The notes beneath the pieces were generated by a model. That model was not told where the DNA came from and ran no database searches. It saw nothing but the letters and a program-made list of their open reading frames with translations. A stretch of 64,000 nt of DNA. Origin: Chersky-840 sp963794615. GTDB lineage: Bacteria > Actinomycetota > Acidimicrobiia > Acidimicrobiales > UBA8190. A program made the position numbers and the translations under genes. The stretch spans positions 62,001-126,000 of the forward strand of contig CAWCEP010000009.1 in NCBI GenBank assembly GCA_963794615.1, written 5' to 3'. Positions 34,483-43,385 of the stretch are shown here, in pieces (position 1 is the first letter of the stretch; each line of letters begins with the position of its first letter).

Positions 34483-35748
34483 GTGACCAAGCGATCGACT
34501 CTCCTGCGCGGTCTGGCCAGCGTCGGGTCGGTGGTGCTCGCGGTGCTGGTGGCGATGCCCACTGCCGACGCTGCCCCCGTCGTGTCGCCAGCGCTGTCGG
34601 TGCAACCCAGCTCGGGGGCTGTCGGGAGCGAGGTCACCGTAGCGGTGAAGAGTTCTGGCTGCGGATCGGTCGTCTTCCGCCCGGTCGGATCGACCGTCGG
34701 GCTCGCCGTGGTCCCGGGGGGCAACGGGAGCGAACGTGTTCTCGTCCCGAGCTTCGTGGGTGCCGCACCGGCCAAACCTGTCGAGCCCGGAAGGTATGAG
34801 TTCACCGTGGGTTGCATCGGGCCGCAGCCCTCGGGCATCACGACCTTCACGGTGCCGTTCACCGTCACCTCGGCGGTGATGTCGGCGGGGAGGTTCGTGG
34901 CGATCGCGTCGACACCCGACGGAGGCGGCTACTGGCTGGCACAATCGGGCGGGGGTGTCTACAGCTTCGGTGACGCCCCGTTCAGGGGATCGCTTCCCGG
35001 CCTCGGCATCGCCCCCTCGTCTCCGATCGTGGGGATGGCGGCGACGCTCGACGGCGGTGGGTATTGGCTCGTGGCCGCCGACGGTGGGGTGTTCGCCTTC
35101 GGTGATGCCAAATTCGAGGGATCGCTTCCCGATCTCGGCGTGGTCCCCGCCGCTCCCATCGTGAGCATGGCTGCCACGCGCTTGGGAAGTGGCTACTGGC
35201 TCATGGGTGCCGATGGCGGGGTGTTCACCTTCGGTGATGCTCCGTTCTGTACCCCTCTGCTCGTCACCGCCGTGGGCGCTGTGCCCATCGACTACGTCCC
35301 GGAACTGACGCCCGACGTCGGCATCGCCGCCGCTCCCGGCTCCCTGGGCTATGACATCGCCAACTCGTTCGGCTCGGGCCTCTCCCTCCCTCCCCCGAAC
35401 GAGGCTTGCGATCCGACCGTGGTCAATGAGGACTATGGGAACATCGACCTTCCCGGATTCGTCCCACCCTCGGCACAGATCAGTGGGATTGCAACCTCGG
35501 TCATGGGTGCAAGGCTGTGGCTCGTCGGCATCGACGGCGGGGTCTTCGCCCCGGAGATCCAGACAGGGCCGGGACTCGTGTCGCCCTCGCCGTTCTTTGG
35601 TTCGTTACCTGGCGTCGGGATCGTGCCGGCAGCTCCGATCGTCGCGGTCGCCGCGACCCCGGGTGGTGATGGCTACTGGCTCATGGGTGCGGACGGTGGC
35701 GTCTTCGCCTTCGGCGATGCACGCTTCTTCGGGTCTGCTGCCGACTGA
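34483..35748 (+). CDS. Secreted protein with GYWL-DGG-FGDA repeats
   Basis: 421 residues from GTG 34483. A signal peptide (GLASVGSVVLAVLVAMPTADA) precedes an Ig-like/beta-sandwich stretch (about 35-125). At least four repeats follow of the type ATxxGxGYWLxxxDGGVFxFGDAxFxGSLPxxGxxPxxPI, near residues 143, 184, 225 and 389. Two repeats in the middle are degenerate. Each unit has a conserved Trp and Asp-Gly, as in a beta-propeller blade, so a propeller-like extracellular domain is inferred. Such repeats occur in many Acidimicrobiia exoproteins. The end GSAAD leaves the last repeat unfinished. Confidence 0.85.
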   Translation: MTKRSTLLRGLASVGSVVLAVLVAMPTADAAPVVSPALSVQPSSGAVGSEVTVAVKSSGCGSVVFRPVGSTVGLAVVPGGNGSERVLVPSFVGAAPAKPVEPGRYEFTVGCIGPQPSGITTFTVPFTVTSAVMSAGRFVAIASTPDGGGYWLAQSGGGVYSFGDAPFRGSLPGLGIAPSSPIVGMAATLDGGGYWLVAADGGVFAFGDAKFEGSLPDLGVVPAAPIVSMAATRLGSGYWLMGADGGVFTFGDAPFCTPLLVTAVGAVPIDYVPELTPDVGIAAAPGSLGYDIANSFGSGLSLPPPNEACDPTVVNEDYGNIDLPGFVPPSAQISGIATSVMGARLWLVGIDGGVFAPEIQTGPGLVSPSPFFGSLPGVGIVPAAPIVAVAATPGGDGYWLMGADGGVFAFGDARFFGSAAD

Positions 35749-35755
35749 GCGACAC

Positions 35756-37027
35756 TTGTCTCGCCACGAACGTCACCGCAGGAAGTGCCCGCCCACTGCG
35801 TGGACTCTCTCTCGCCGCATCGGTATCTCGTGGAGGACGTTCACCGTCGTCCTCTTCATCATTGCTAGTTGTGGGCAAACACACATCGATGCTTCGGTGA
35901 CGACCACGACTGACGCGCTGCACGGACCGGCCGACTGTCAAGCGGCCATGGACCGAGCCTTCTGGTACAACCTCGATCAAGGCCCCACACCGAAAGTCAT
36001 GTCGTTCAGCATGGGAGCGGGGTTGTTGGGGACCGACCGAGGATTCAGTATCGACCTACGGCCGTGCACGGGCAGTCCCGGTGTCCTGTGGACGTTCGGC
36101 GACGTGTTCTGGGCGAGCGGCATCGGGCAGGACCGCACCGTACCGGTAGCGAACGACCCCTTCCACAACATCGTGGCGGTCCAGCGCGGGGGAACCTACG
36201 ACCTCAGTAAGGACACCATGCAGTGGTCCGTTCCCAACATCTTCCCCGTTCCTGCGGGCTCGGGCACGGTGTGGCCTTCAGGGGGTATCTGCGTGAACAA
36301 GCAGACCATCATCGTGGCGGCACAGTCCGTGACACCCACCAACACCTACCCGAGCTGGATCATCTACCGCATCACGAACTTCTATCGCGACGGCCAGATC
36401 ACCAATCCGAACATGTGGACGATCGCCATTCTCGACACCACGGCATATGCGGGGTCGTGGCCCGGGGCTGGCGGTAGCTGGGTGCGCGACGGCAATTACG
36501 TCTACGTCGGCGGAGCTCCCCAAGGTGGGGATTCACCGTACCTCTACCTATCCCGGATCCCCTTCGCCGACCTCACCGCAGCGCCACCAACCCTTGCCAA
36601 CATGCAATGGTGGACGGCAAGCGGCTGGCAAAACAACCCCCCACCGTCCTCCATCCTGAGCATTCATTCCGGGAACGACGATGCCGATGGCGACTGGGGC
36701 TTCTACCAGCGAGCGTCCGACGGCGAGTGGGTCAGGTTCCAGATCTATCAAGGTGGTCCGAACACGGGCAAGATCATGTACGACGTCGTCGAGAACCTCA
36801 CCGATCCGATCCTCGGCGATGGCATGGTCGCCTATGCACCGCCGTCGCCTGGGGGGTTTCCCGTCCCCGCGGGGGCCCGCCTGTACATGGCAATCCCTCA
36901 CCCCGAACAGACCTGGGCCGGGAAGCGTCCGAACGACGTGTTGATCACCTGGGGTGATACGAGTGGTGCGGGCCCGACGACCGATATGCGTACCTACTGG
37001 CCCTTCTTGACCAAACTCGCCCTTTGA
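35756..37027 (+). CDS. DUF4185-like exported lipoprotein
   Basis: 423 residues from TTG 35756, 8 bp after the repeat protein stop, so probably co-transcribed. A basic N-terminus leads to a short hydrophobic run FTVVLFIIASC, whose IASC is a lipobox. GLLGTDRGFSIDL, LWTFGDVFWASG, GSGTVWPSGG, IIYRITNFY, GSWVRDGNYVYVGGAP, YLSRIPFADL and GAGPTTDMRTYWPF match the DUF4185 five-bladed propeller pattern related to glycoside-processing proteins. No catalytic residues can be assigned. The TTG start is inferred from reading frame and export signal. Confidence 0.72.
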   Translation: MSRHERHRRKCPPTAWTLSRRIGISWRTFTVVLFIIASCGQTHIDASVTTTTDALHGPADCQAAMDRAFWYNLDQGPTPKVMSFSMGAGLLGTDRGFSIDLRPCTGSPGVLWTFGDVFWASGIGQDRTVPVANDPFHNIVAVQRGGTYDLSKDTMQWSVPNIFPVPAGSGTVWPSGGICVNKQTIIVAAQSVTPTNTYPSWIIYRITNFYRDGQITNPNMWTIAILDTTAYAGSWPGAGGSWVRDGNYVYVGGAPQGGDSPYLYLSRIPFADLTAAPPTLANMQWWTASGWQNNPPPSSILSIHSGNDDADGDWGFYQRASDGEWVRFQIYQGGPNTGKIMYDVVENLTDPILGDGMVAYAPPSPGGFPVPAGARLYMAIPHPEQTWAGKRPNDVLITWGDTSGAGPTTDMRTYWPFLTKLAL

Positions 37028-37092
37028 ACGGTTCGAGGCTGTTGCTGTGGCGACCGTTGACCCCAAACCGGACGCTGTGAGAGTCTCACGTC

Positions 37093-37860
37093 GTGCGTGG
37101 GCTGGATGGCAAGGTGATCGTCGTGGCGGGTGGAGCCGGCGGCATCGGAACCGCGACGTGTCTCCGCGTGGCTGCAGAGGGGGCCAGCGTGGTGACCGGC
37201 GATCTCAATGTCGATGGGGCCAGAGACGTCGCCCGACACATCAATTCGAACGGGGGAAAGGCCTTCGGAACGCACCTCGACATCAGCGATGAGCAGTCGG
37301 TGCAGGCACTTCTCGAGACGGCCATCTCGCAGTTCGGTGGAGTCGACGGACTGCATGCCAACGCCGCCGACCTTTCGCCGGCAACATTGGCCGCGGACAC
37401 CGATGTTGTTTCCATGGACATGGACACCTTCGACCATGTCATGTCCGTGAACCTACGTGGCCATGTCCTCTGCACGCGCCATTTCTTGCCGGCATTGCTG
37501 GGCCGGGGCGGTGGAGTGCTCGTCTACACCGCCTCGGACGCGGCGTTCATCGGAGAGCCGCAGCGACCCGCCTACGCCATAGCCAAAGCCGGCATCTGTG
37601 CCCTGGTCCGTCACGTCGCCTCGAAATGGGGCGAAGATCGAATTCGGGCAAATGCCGTCGCCCCCGGGGTGGTGGTAACCCCGACCGTCTCTGGTGCCGG
37701 AGCGGAGCAGGGGCTGGCCCGCTACCTGGCTCGCACTCGAAGCTGGCGCCTGGGCGAGCCCACCGACATCGCGGCAATGGTCGCGCACCTGATGTCGGAC
37801 GACGGGCAATGGATCAACGGGCAGGTGATCAGCGTCAACGGTGGCATGAATCTCCGCTGA
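37093..37860 (+). CDS. Short-chain dehydrogenase/reductase (classical SDR)
   Basis: 255 residues. GGAGGIG is the nucleotide motif, NAADLS replaces the usual NNAG, YTASDAAF has the catalytic Ser and YAIAK the Tyr-Lys pair; the C-terminal DDGQWINGQVISVNGGMNLR is the standard FabG-like ending. GTG 37093. A stand-alone enzyme; substrate unknown. Confidence 0.9.
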   Translation: MRGLDGKVIVVAGGAGGIGTATCLRVAAEGASVVTGDLNVDGARDVARHINSNGGKAFGTHLDISDEQSVQALLETAISQFGGVDGLHANAADLSPATLAADTDVVSMDMDTFDHVMSVNLRGHVLCTRHFLPALLGRGGGVLVYTASDAAFIGEPQRPAYAIAKAGICALVRHVASKWGEDRIRANAVAPGVVVTPTVSGAGAEQGLARYLARTRSWRLGEPTDIAAMVAHLMSDDGQWINGQVISVNGGMNLR

Positions 37861-37893
37861 TCACGGGGAAGGGCTGGGCGCGACCGACGCAGG

Positions 37894-38355
37894 GTGAGAG
37901 CAGCCCGGGCCGCGACAAACGACAGAATAGCAACGGCTCAAGCACTGCGGTTTGATCCGACTCGCTTCGTGTCAGAGGGACTGTGCGGAGAAGCAACGTT
38001 CGCGTATCAGGATAACTCCGGGAACTTCGTGATTGGAACGGGAAAGAACGCGTTCACTATCCAGGTGAGTCCCGCTGGTCATGGAGCGATACATGTCTAC
38101 AACGACCCACCGGACATTTCCACAATTGCTCTCGCTCCAGACACCACCCTTGCTGATGTTGAGTCGCCGGAGAATTGCGATAGTTCGTCGCGCTCTCGAT
38201 CAGCGAGGGTGGGTGACTCAATTGATCTTGTGAACACATCAGGACGGTCGGCCGCGATTGAGGTTCTTGAAGTGACGACGCGAGATACTTCCAACGATGG
38301 CATCGCCAAGTTCACCTTCAGGTACTCGGCTATTGTCGATGACGACGTAATCTGA
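37894..38355 (+). CDS. Hypothetical protein, AT-richer than neighbours
   Basis: 153 residues with no family I recognise. Predicted mostly beta: LCGEATFAYQDNSGNFVIGTGKNAFTIQVSP, AIHVYNDPPDISTIALAP, SIDLVNTSGRSAAIEVLEV, KFTFRYSAIVDDDVI. No signal peptide or membrane segment. A serine-rich SSRSRSARVGD segment lies near residue 98. Codon use is visibly less GC-biased than the flanks, suggesting recent transfer. The start is uncertain. Confidence 0.62.
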   Translation: MRAARAATNDRIATAQALRFDPTRFVSEGLCGEATFAYQDNSGNFVIGTGKNAFTIQVSPAGHGAIHVYNDPPDISTIALAPDTTLADVESPENCDSSSRSRSARVGDSIDLVNTSGRSAAIEVLEVTTRDTSNDGIAKFTFRYSAIVDDDVI

Positions 38356-38609
38356 GGTCACCCCGAAAACCTTGCTCCGTCGGAGCCGCGTATATACAGG
38401 CCGAAATGTGGTCCGAAGGCGGCGTCTTGCTGGCAATTGCTCGTATAGAGCGCCTCGGAACCTTTCCAAATGAACACCGTGACCGGAATGCCTGACGCAG
38501 TCGGGCCCCAGAGCTCATTCTCGACGGATGACCGTTTGGGTAGCTCACCAGCAGACACCAACAGTCTCGTTGAGCTCAGCGTTGTGGATGACGAAGGCGA
38601 GAGATCCGC

Positions 38610-39569
38610 TCAGCGATCGGACTCCAATCGGTGAGGCTCAGAACGACGTTTGGTGATGAAGCGGTGGATGGCCTCGTTGGCGTGGTCCTGAAACGACGGG
38701 TTGGCCAGGTCGGGGAGGAAGTCTGCTTGGTTGAACAAGGGACCTTTAAGCGTGTTGGCCGCGCTGGCGTAGAACACGCCGCTCGAGAGGGTCGGGTCGG
38801 TGACGCCGTCAACCAGTCGCTTCGCGCCCACGTCAAGTTTGTGGGAGAGACCCAGGGTGGGCATGATGTATTTGGCCCCTATACGCATCGGCAATGGGAG
38901 GTCACTGGCTGCTTGGGTGCCGGTGGTGTTGCCGGGGCTCACGGTGATGAAGCGGCGGTCGGGGTGTTGGCGGGCCAGGTAGGCCATCCATAGGGCGCCA
39001 ATGTACTTGGCCTGCCCGAAAGCTAGGTTGAAGTCAGCTTTTTTGCCGGCGAAATAGCTGCCGTCGATGACAGTGGCGAACTCGTCGGCGGAGTGTGAGA
39101 CGAACGTTGGCCCCTTCATCCGCAACTTCGGGACCCCCCTGACCGCTTCACTTCCGGCCAAGACCGCAACCTCGCCAAGCCGATCCTCTTTCAGGAGCCC
39201 TTCGAGGAGGACGACGTGGCCAAGGACGTTCGTCGCGAACACGGTGGTGACCCCGTCAGCGGTCAATTCCAACGTCTGCGGGCCAATGACACCAGCGTTC
39301 ATGACCAGCGCGTCGACGGATCCATTGATGGCGTCAAGGCCGGCGCGGACCGAATTCAGATCGGCGACGTCCATGAGAACGATGTCGAAGATGCGCCGAC
39401 CGGTCGCTGCTTCGAGTTCGGCCTTTGCCGTTGTCGCCCGATCTTGGTTCCGGCACGCCAAGTAGATCCGCGCCATCTCGGGGCGTAATGCCAGTTGCCG
39501 GGCCACGTCCTTGCCGATCCCGGCGTTGGCGCCCGTGATGAGGACCGTCTTTCCTGGGAGTGAGCTCAT
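38610..39569 (-). CDS. Short-chain dehydrogenase, retinol-dehydrogenase-like
   Basis: 319 residues. TGANAGIG cofactor motif, ACRNQDRATTAKAELE after strand two, NAGVIGP, and a long helical C-terminus typical of the retinol/protochlorophyllide-type SDRs. The catalytic Tyr-Lys region is GQAKYIGALWMAYLA, with Ser in LAGSEAVRG; the Tyr to Lys spacing is not the usual YxxxK, so activity may be altered. Codon use is less GC-rich than elsewhere. Part of a minus-strand cluster with DUF1330 and a second SDR. Confidence 0.82.
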   Translation of the reverse strand: MSSLPGKTVLITGANAGIGKDVARQLALRPEMARIYLACRNQDRATTAKAELEAATGRRIFDIVLMDVADLNSVRAGLDAINGSVDALVMNAGVIGPQTLELTADGVTTVFATNVLGHVVLLEGLLKEDRLGEVAVLAGSEAVRGVPKLRMKGPTFVSHSADEFATVIDGSYFAGKKADFNLAFGQAKYIGALWMAYLARQHPDRRFITVSPGNTTGTQAASDLPLPMRIGAKYIMPTLGLSHKLDVGAKRLVDGVTDPTLSSGVFYASAANTLKGPLFNQADFLPDLANPSFQDHANEAIHRFITKRRSEPHRLESDR

Positions 39570-39653
39570 TGGTACTTCCTCTCATGTTTCTGTGGGCCTA
39601 GTCAGGCTGGACAACTCTTGCCGGGTTGGAGGTGGGATCTGGGGCCACCTCGA

Positions 39654-39947
39654 TCAGCTAGGCAGGCCATCGAGCAAGCTGAAACGGGCATCCATCGCGA
39701 CACTTCGGACATCGATCAGCTGCTGATATTCAGGCGAGTTGTACCACTTGATGGCCGTCTCATGGTCGGGAAACCGCATGAGTGCCCCTGAAGCGAGCGA
39801 GCCATCGCCATGCAGGATCTCCCAGTTACTGTTGGAGAGAACCTCGCCTCCGTGTTCTTTGGCCGTCTGTCCAGCGTTGCGGCTGTATCTCTCACGATAA
39901 ACATCCGGGTCCTTGACCGTGAATTCGACAATTACGTACGCGCTCAT
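39654..39947 (-). CDS. DUF1330 protein
   Basis: 97 residues. YVIVEFTVKDPDVYRERYSRNAGQTAKEHGGEVLSNSNWEILHGD and ALMRFPDHETAIKWYNSPEYQQLIDVR form the ferredoxin-like dimeric barrel of DUF1330. Function unknown. Sits between two SDR genes on the minus strand, 84 and 73 bp from them, so likely co-transcribed. Confidence 0.93.
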   Translation of the reverse strand: MSAYVIVEFTVKDPDVYRERYSRNAGQTAKEHGGEVLSNSNWEILHGDGSLASGALMRFPDHETAIKWYNSPEYQQLIDVRSVAMDARFSLLDGLPS

Positions 39948-40020
39948 GTGGATACTCCTCAGTTGTTAGGTGTGATCTGTGTTCTAGGTCTTCACTCTTA
40001 AACGTCACCGCCGACAGGCG

Positions 40021-40770
40021 TTACGTCGCTACCCGGCCTCCGTCGACCGCAAGAGTGACGCCGTGGACGAAGCTGGCATCATCACTTGCGAGGAAAACGA
40101 TCGCCGCAGCCAGTTCCTCGGGCTTAGCTACGCGACCTGCTGGTGCTTGTGCTGCGAGCTGATTCACCATCTCTTCGGGGACTGCTTCCATCATCCGGGT
40201 GCGCGTCGGGCCGGGGGCAACGGCGTTGACCCGAACACCAAGCGGGCCGTATTCGGCAGCCCAGGTCTTCGTCAGGAGTTCGAGAGCCGCTCGGCTGGCG
40301 CCGTACAGAGCCATGCCGGCCTGTCCAAAGCTCGCGACCATCGTGGAGACGTTGACGATCGAACCCCATCCGCGTTCGGCCATGGCTGGCGCCAGTGACG
40401 CGACGAGGAAGAACGGAACCTTGACGTTCAGTGCAAAGGTCTCGTCGAACTCTGCTTCGGTGGCTGCGTTGCTTGGTCCGAGCAAGGCGACGCCAGCGTT
40501 GTTGATGAGGATGTCGACGTGACCGTCGCCTGCCTCAGTGGCCCACTCGACCAGCTCCCGGGCCGATTCGAGGTCGCTCAACGTGGTGAGCCGGAACGTC
40601 GCGCTGCCGCCGCTGCCTTCGATCTCGGCGACCACGTCTTTGGCCCGTTGTTCGTTGCGCCCGACGATCAGTACGTGAGCGCCGCGGGCGGCCAAGGCGA
40701 TGGCCGTAGCCTGGCCGATCCCGCTCGTCGAGCCCGTTACCAGGGCTGTCTTCCCTTTTAAGTCAGTCAT
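40021..40770 (-). CDS. Short-chain dehydrogenase/reductase (FabG-like)
   Basis: 249 residues. TGSTSGIG cofactor loop, NNAGVALLG, catalytic Ser in VNVSTMVA, Tyr-Lys in LYGASRAALELL (YGASR has Arg in the Lys position), and the C-terminal SDDASFVHGVTLAVDGGRVAT. The Lys to Arg exchange at YxxxK is unusual and may change activity. First gene of the minus-strand cluster opposite the TetR gene; the 96-bp divergent gap holds a palindromic operator. Confidence 0.88.
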   Translation of the reverse strand: MTDLKGKTALVTGSTSGIGQATAIALAARGAHVLIVGRNEQRAKDVVAEIEGSGGSATFRLTTLSDLESARELVEWATEAGDGHVDILINNAGVALLGPSNAATEAEFDETFALNVKVPFFLVASLAPAMAERGWGSIVNVSTMVASFGQAGMALYGASRAALELLTKTWAAEYGPLGVRVNAVAPGPTRTRMMEAVPEEMVNQLAAQAPAGRVAKPEELAAAIVFLASDDASFVHGVTLAVDGGRVAT

Positions 40771-40797
40771 ACGTTCCTCTATCGCTCTCGCTGAAAA

Positions 40798-40854
40798 TGG
40801 GTTGTGCGACCCAGTATGGCACAGGATTCTGGGTTGTCAAACTCAGAATCCTGT
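40798..40854. promoter_or_regulatory. Palindromic operators between SDR cluster and TetR gene
   Basis: ACAGGATTCTG (40821-40831) and CAGAATCCTGT (40844-40854) are exact 11-bp inverted repeats around a 12-bp spacer; with partial spacer symmetry 14 of 17 pairs match. A second smaller repeat, TGGGT and ACCCA (40798-40813), lies next to it. Likely bound by the TetR protein encoded from 40867. Confidence 0.78.
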
Positions 40855-40866
40855 TAACATGGGTGC

Positions 40867-41472
40867 ATGGTCAACGAAACGAATGACCGGCCGAGGCTCA
40901 GCCCCAAGGGAGCACGCACCCGGGCACGAATAGTGGAAGAGGCCGCCGCCCTGATCCATGAGCGCGGGGTGGCGGGCACCACCTTGGAAGACGTCAAGGT
41001 GGCGGCGGAAGTCAGCGGCTCTCAGATGTACCACTACTTCCCCGACAAGGAGGAGCTCGTGCAGGCGGTCATCGACTACCAAGCCGACGCCATCGTCAAC
41101 CGCCAGCGGCACGCGTTCGGCAGCGCGAACGGAGTCGAAGCCTGGCGGAACATGGTGATCACCGCAGCGAAGCGCACCAAAGCAAAGGGGGGCTGCGCAC
41201 TTGGCTCGCTCGTTGGTCAACTCGCCGAGAGTGACCCCGAGGCCCGAGCGCTTATCGCGGCAGGGTTCGATCAGTGGGCAGCCGCCATCGGCGAAGGACT
41301 CAGATCCCTTCATGCCGACGGCAAACTCCGGTCCGACATCGACCCGGACGACCTCGCCACTACTCTGCTCGCCGCGCTCCAAGGAGGGCTTCTACTCGGT
41401 CAGGTACTTCGGAGTTCCCGCCCGATCGAAACTGCGGTCGATACCATCCTCGCCCTTGCCGTCGGCAGATGA
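40867..41472 (+). CDS. TetR-family transcriptional regulator
   Basis: 201 residues. The HTH (ARIVEEAAALIHERGVAGTTLEDVKVAAEVSGSQMYHYFPDKEEL) and the C-terminal LmrA/YxaF-like segment (KAKGGCALGSLVGQLAESDPEARALIAAGFDQW) place it with repressors of quinone- or stress-responsive genes. A single conserved Cys in GGCALGS is typical of that group. ATG 40867. It probably represses the divergent SDR/DUF1330/SDR cluster and itself. Confidence 0.91.
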   Translation: MVNETNDRPRLSPKGARTRARIVEEAAALIHERGVAGTTLEDVKVAAEVSGSQMYHYFPDKEELVQAVIDYQADAIVNRQRHAFGSANGVEAWRNMVITAAKRTKAKGGCALGSLVGQLAESDPEARALIAAGFDQWAAAIGEGLRSLHADGKLRSDIDPDDLATTLLAALQGGLLLGQVLRSSRPIETAVDTILALAVGR

Positions 41473-41662
41473 GCCCAAGCCGGGTTCGTTCACAGCCATC
41501 GCCGAGGTCGGCTCACGCCTCTTGGATGATGCACGTGCATCCACACGATGCGCTTGCGGACCCGCTGTCGTTCGTGATGCGGGACACCTCGTCGCGCCCA
41601 GTGGGTTGCTCCGGGCTGGCATTCCGTGAGCTCATTCAGCCGACCCTGACTGCTCGTAACTC

Positions 41663-42019
41663 TTGGACGTGGACCGGCCTCGTCAAGATGAACGGAAGTT
41701 CGTGACAGCTCCTCGCGTGGGGGAGACGTTCCTCCTCGATCTCGACGGGACGGCAATTACTGGCCGCTACATCGAAGTAGATCCCCCGCACCGAATGCTG
41801 CTGAGATGGGACCGTCAAGGAACCGACACAGCAACGCCGACACCTGCATTCATTGAGATCACGCTCACCCCGACGGGTGACGGCACAAATGTGAGAGTGC
41901 AATTCTCCGGCCTAAGTGCGGAGGATGCCGCTTTCTATCCGCAACTCTGGGCGGGTCACCTTGACCGGATCGCAGCTGCCTTCGCTGGCGCCGAACCCGG
42001 CGCACTTCCTGGCAACTGA
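41663..42019 (+). CDS. SRPBCC/AHSA1-type domain, N-terminally truncated
   Basis: 118 residues. VGETFLLDLDGTAITGRYIEVDPPHRMLLRWDRQG and PAFIEITLTPTGDGTNVRVQFSGLSAEDAAFYPQLWAGHLDRIAAAFAG are the second half of an AHSA1-like protein. The usual first 40 residues (the start of the lipid-binding cavity) are missing, and a stop precedes TTG 41663. It may be a shortened protein or a remnant; no continuation of the N-terminus was recognised upstream. Confidence 0.6.
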   Translation: MDVDRPRQDERKFVTAPRVGETFLLDLDGTAITGRYIEVDPPHRMLLRWDRQGTDTATPTPAFIEITLTPTGDGTNVRVQFSGLSAEDAAFYPQLWAGHLDRIAAAFAGAEPGALPGN

Positions 42020-42362
42020 GTCAGGAACCGCATCCTCTCCCGCCAATCCCGGGTGTGGAGATCTGTCGCGACTCGGACCGACAAGACTCCAGCTCCTCGC
42101 ACGGTGTCCGGTACATCCGGGGCGTCCTCAAAAAGTGGGCGCCACTTCGTCCAGAGCACCGAATATTCGACGGTCACCTTGTACCAGTCACCGCCCATCT
42201 CGATCAGCTTGAGGAAGCTCCACGGGCCCAGTATGTGCTGTGAGGAGCGGGTCAGCCAGTGACCAACCGGACGCGGCGCCGATGGCGGAGAGCGCATCCG
42301 AGACGCCCAACATGACCTGACTCCGACAGGTCGGCCAGATAGCGCATAGCGGCACTTTCCGG
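42020..42362. other. No gene recognised
   Basis: A few short overlapping frames occur on both strands but none has a recognisable fold or ribosome site. Codon bias is weak here, and the stretch may be decayed sequence. Confidence 0.5.
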
Positions 42363-43187
42363 TCAGGGGCGAGCAGCGACGAATGGAGGGCTGGAGACTC
42401 GCTCGGAGAAGTCGGCGAAGTCGAATGGGTGGCTCAACCTCTCATTGAGCGTGTCCTGACCGACCACTCTCAGGATCTCCGGGGTCTGGCGGGCGAAGAG
42501 CCGGGCGATCGGCGGATACAGCATTCGCATGACACCTCGCCCGGCGTCGGAGCAGCGGGCAGCGCAGTACCCGACGTGACCGATCTCATCGGTCAGGATC
42601 TCCCCGTAGAGGAGCCGGATGCGATCGGCCACATCCGGCTCGTCGGTGAACAGGGCAACACCCGACTGGCCGAGGAGGTCGAACATGGCACACCCGGCCA
42701 TCTCGGAGGCACCGACGAAGGGAAAGCTTGGTCCTTCGGGGACGAAGACCGCAGCCTTCACGAACTGCCGCATGATGAACGATGGCGGTGTCACCCGGAA
42801 TGGAAGGCCGAAGATGTCGAGGACATAGGCGAGAAGTCGGGTGTGGTAGTGCTCCTCCAGCTCCAGATACACCCGCTCGGGAGGAATATCCCTGGCGCTG
42901 TTCTTCCCATAGGTCTCGCCCAAGCCCACGCCGAATCGCTCCGCCTGATTCAACTTGGCGGTGGCGAGAAGGAAGGCCAGCTCGGGGGAGACGCCGGGTG
43001 CAGGCCGCCGTGTCCGCATTCCTCGCTCAAAGGCATCAACGTCGATCACCCGCATCGACCGGATGGGGTTTGCCTCGATGTCGGCGAAGAACGCCTCTCG
43101 GTTCGCCAGGCGACGGTTGAGAAGATCGGCCTCGCCATTGCGTTCCGCCAGGTACTCCCGGTAGCCCTCGATGTCAGGTACAGGCAC
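42363..43187 (-). CDS. Ferritin-like putative di-iron protein
   Basis: 274 residues, mostly helical. Two ExxH motifs, Glu112-His115 in LELEEHYHTRLL and Glu201-His204 in TDEIGH, are spaced as in four-helix di-iron proteins (AurF, ferritin-like group). Single Glu residues in neighbouring helices (Glu83 and Glu162) could complete the site. This resembles p-aminobenzoate N-oxygenase-type architecture, but the family is not certain. No neighbour suggests a pathway. Confidence 0.6.
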   Translation of the reverse strand: MPVPDIEGYREYLAERNGEADLLNRRLANREAFFADIEANPIRSMRVIDVDAFERGMRTRRPAPGVSPELAFLLATAKLNQAERFGVGLGETYGKNSARDIPPERVYLELEEHYHTRLLAYVLDIFGLPFRVTPPSFIMRQFVKAAVFVPEGPSFPFVGASEMAGCAMFDLLGQSGVALFTDEPDVADRIRLLYGEILTDEIGHVGYCAARCSDAGRGVMRMLYPPIARLFARQTPEILRVVGQDTLNERLSHPFDFADFSERVSSPPFVAARP

Positions 43188-43385
43188 GTCCCACCCCCGT
43201 GAGCGGTATCGAGAGCCTACCGAAGAGGGACAAACGAAGCCCTGGACGATACCGATCTGTAATGCCGGCGGATACCGCCTGGTGGGTTGTCGGCTGGCCA
43301 GCTCAGGCGCTTACCCGGGGATGATGGGGCGGGTCGCCCGGCAGGAAGTGGCGGGGTGCTCTTGCCTGAGTCCGCTTAGCCTCGT

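Noticed and set aside
38358..38561. 67-codon minus-strand frame (ends near the hypothetical gene)
   Set aside because: Reads plausibly, but there is no ribosome site, homology or context; left uncalled as possible relic.
42055..42243. 62-codon plus-strand frame
   Set aside because: No ribosome site and no homology; opposite strand equally open.
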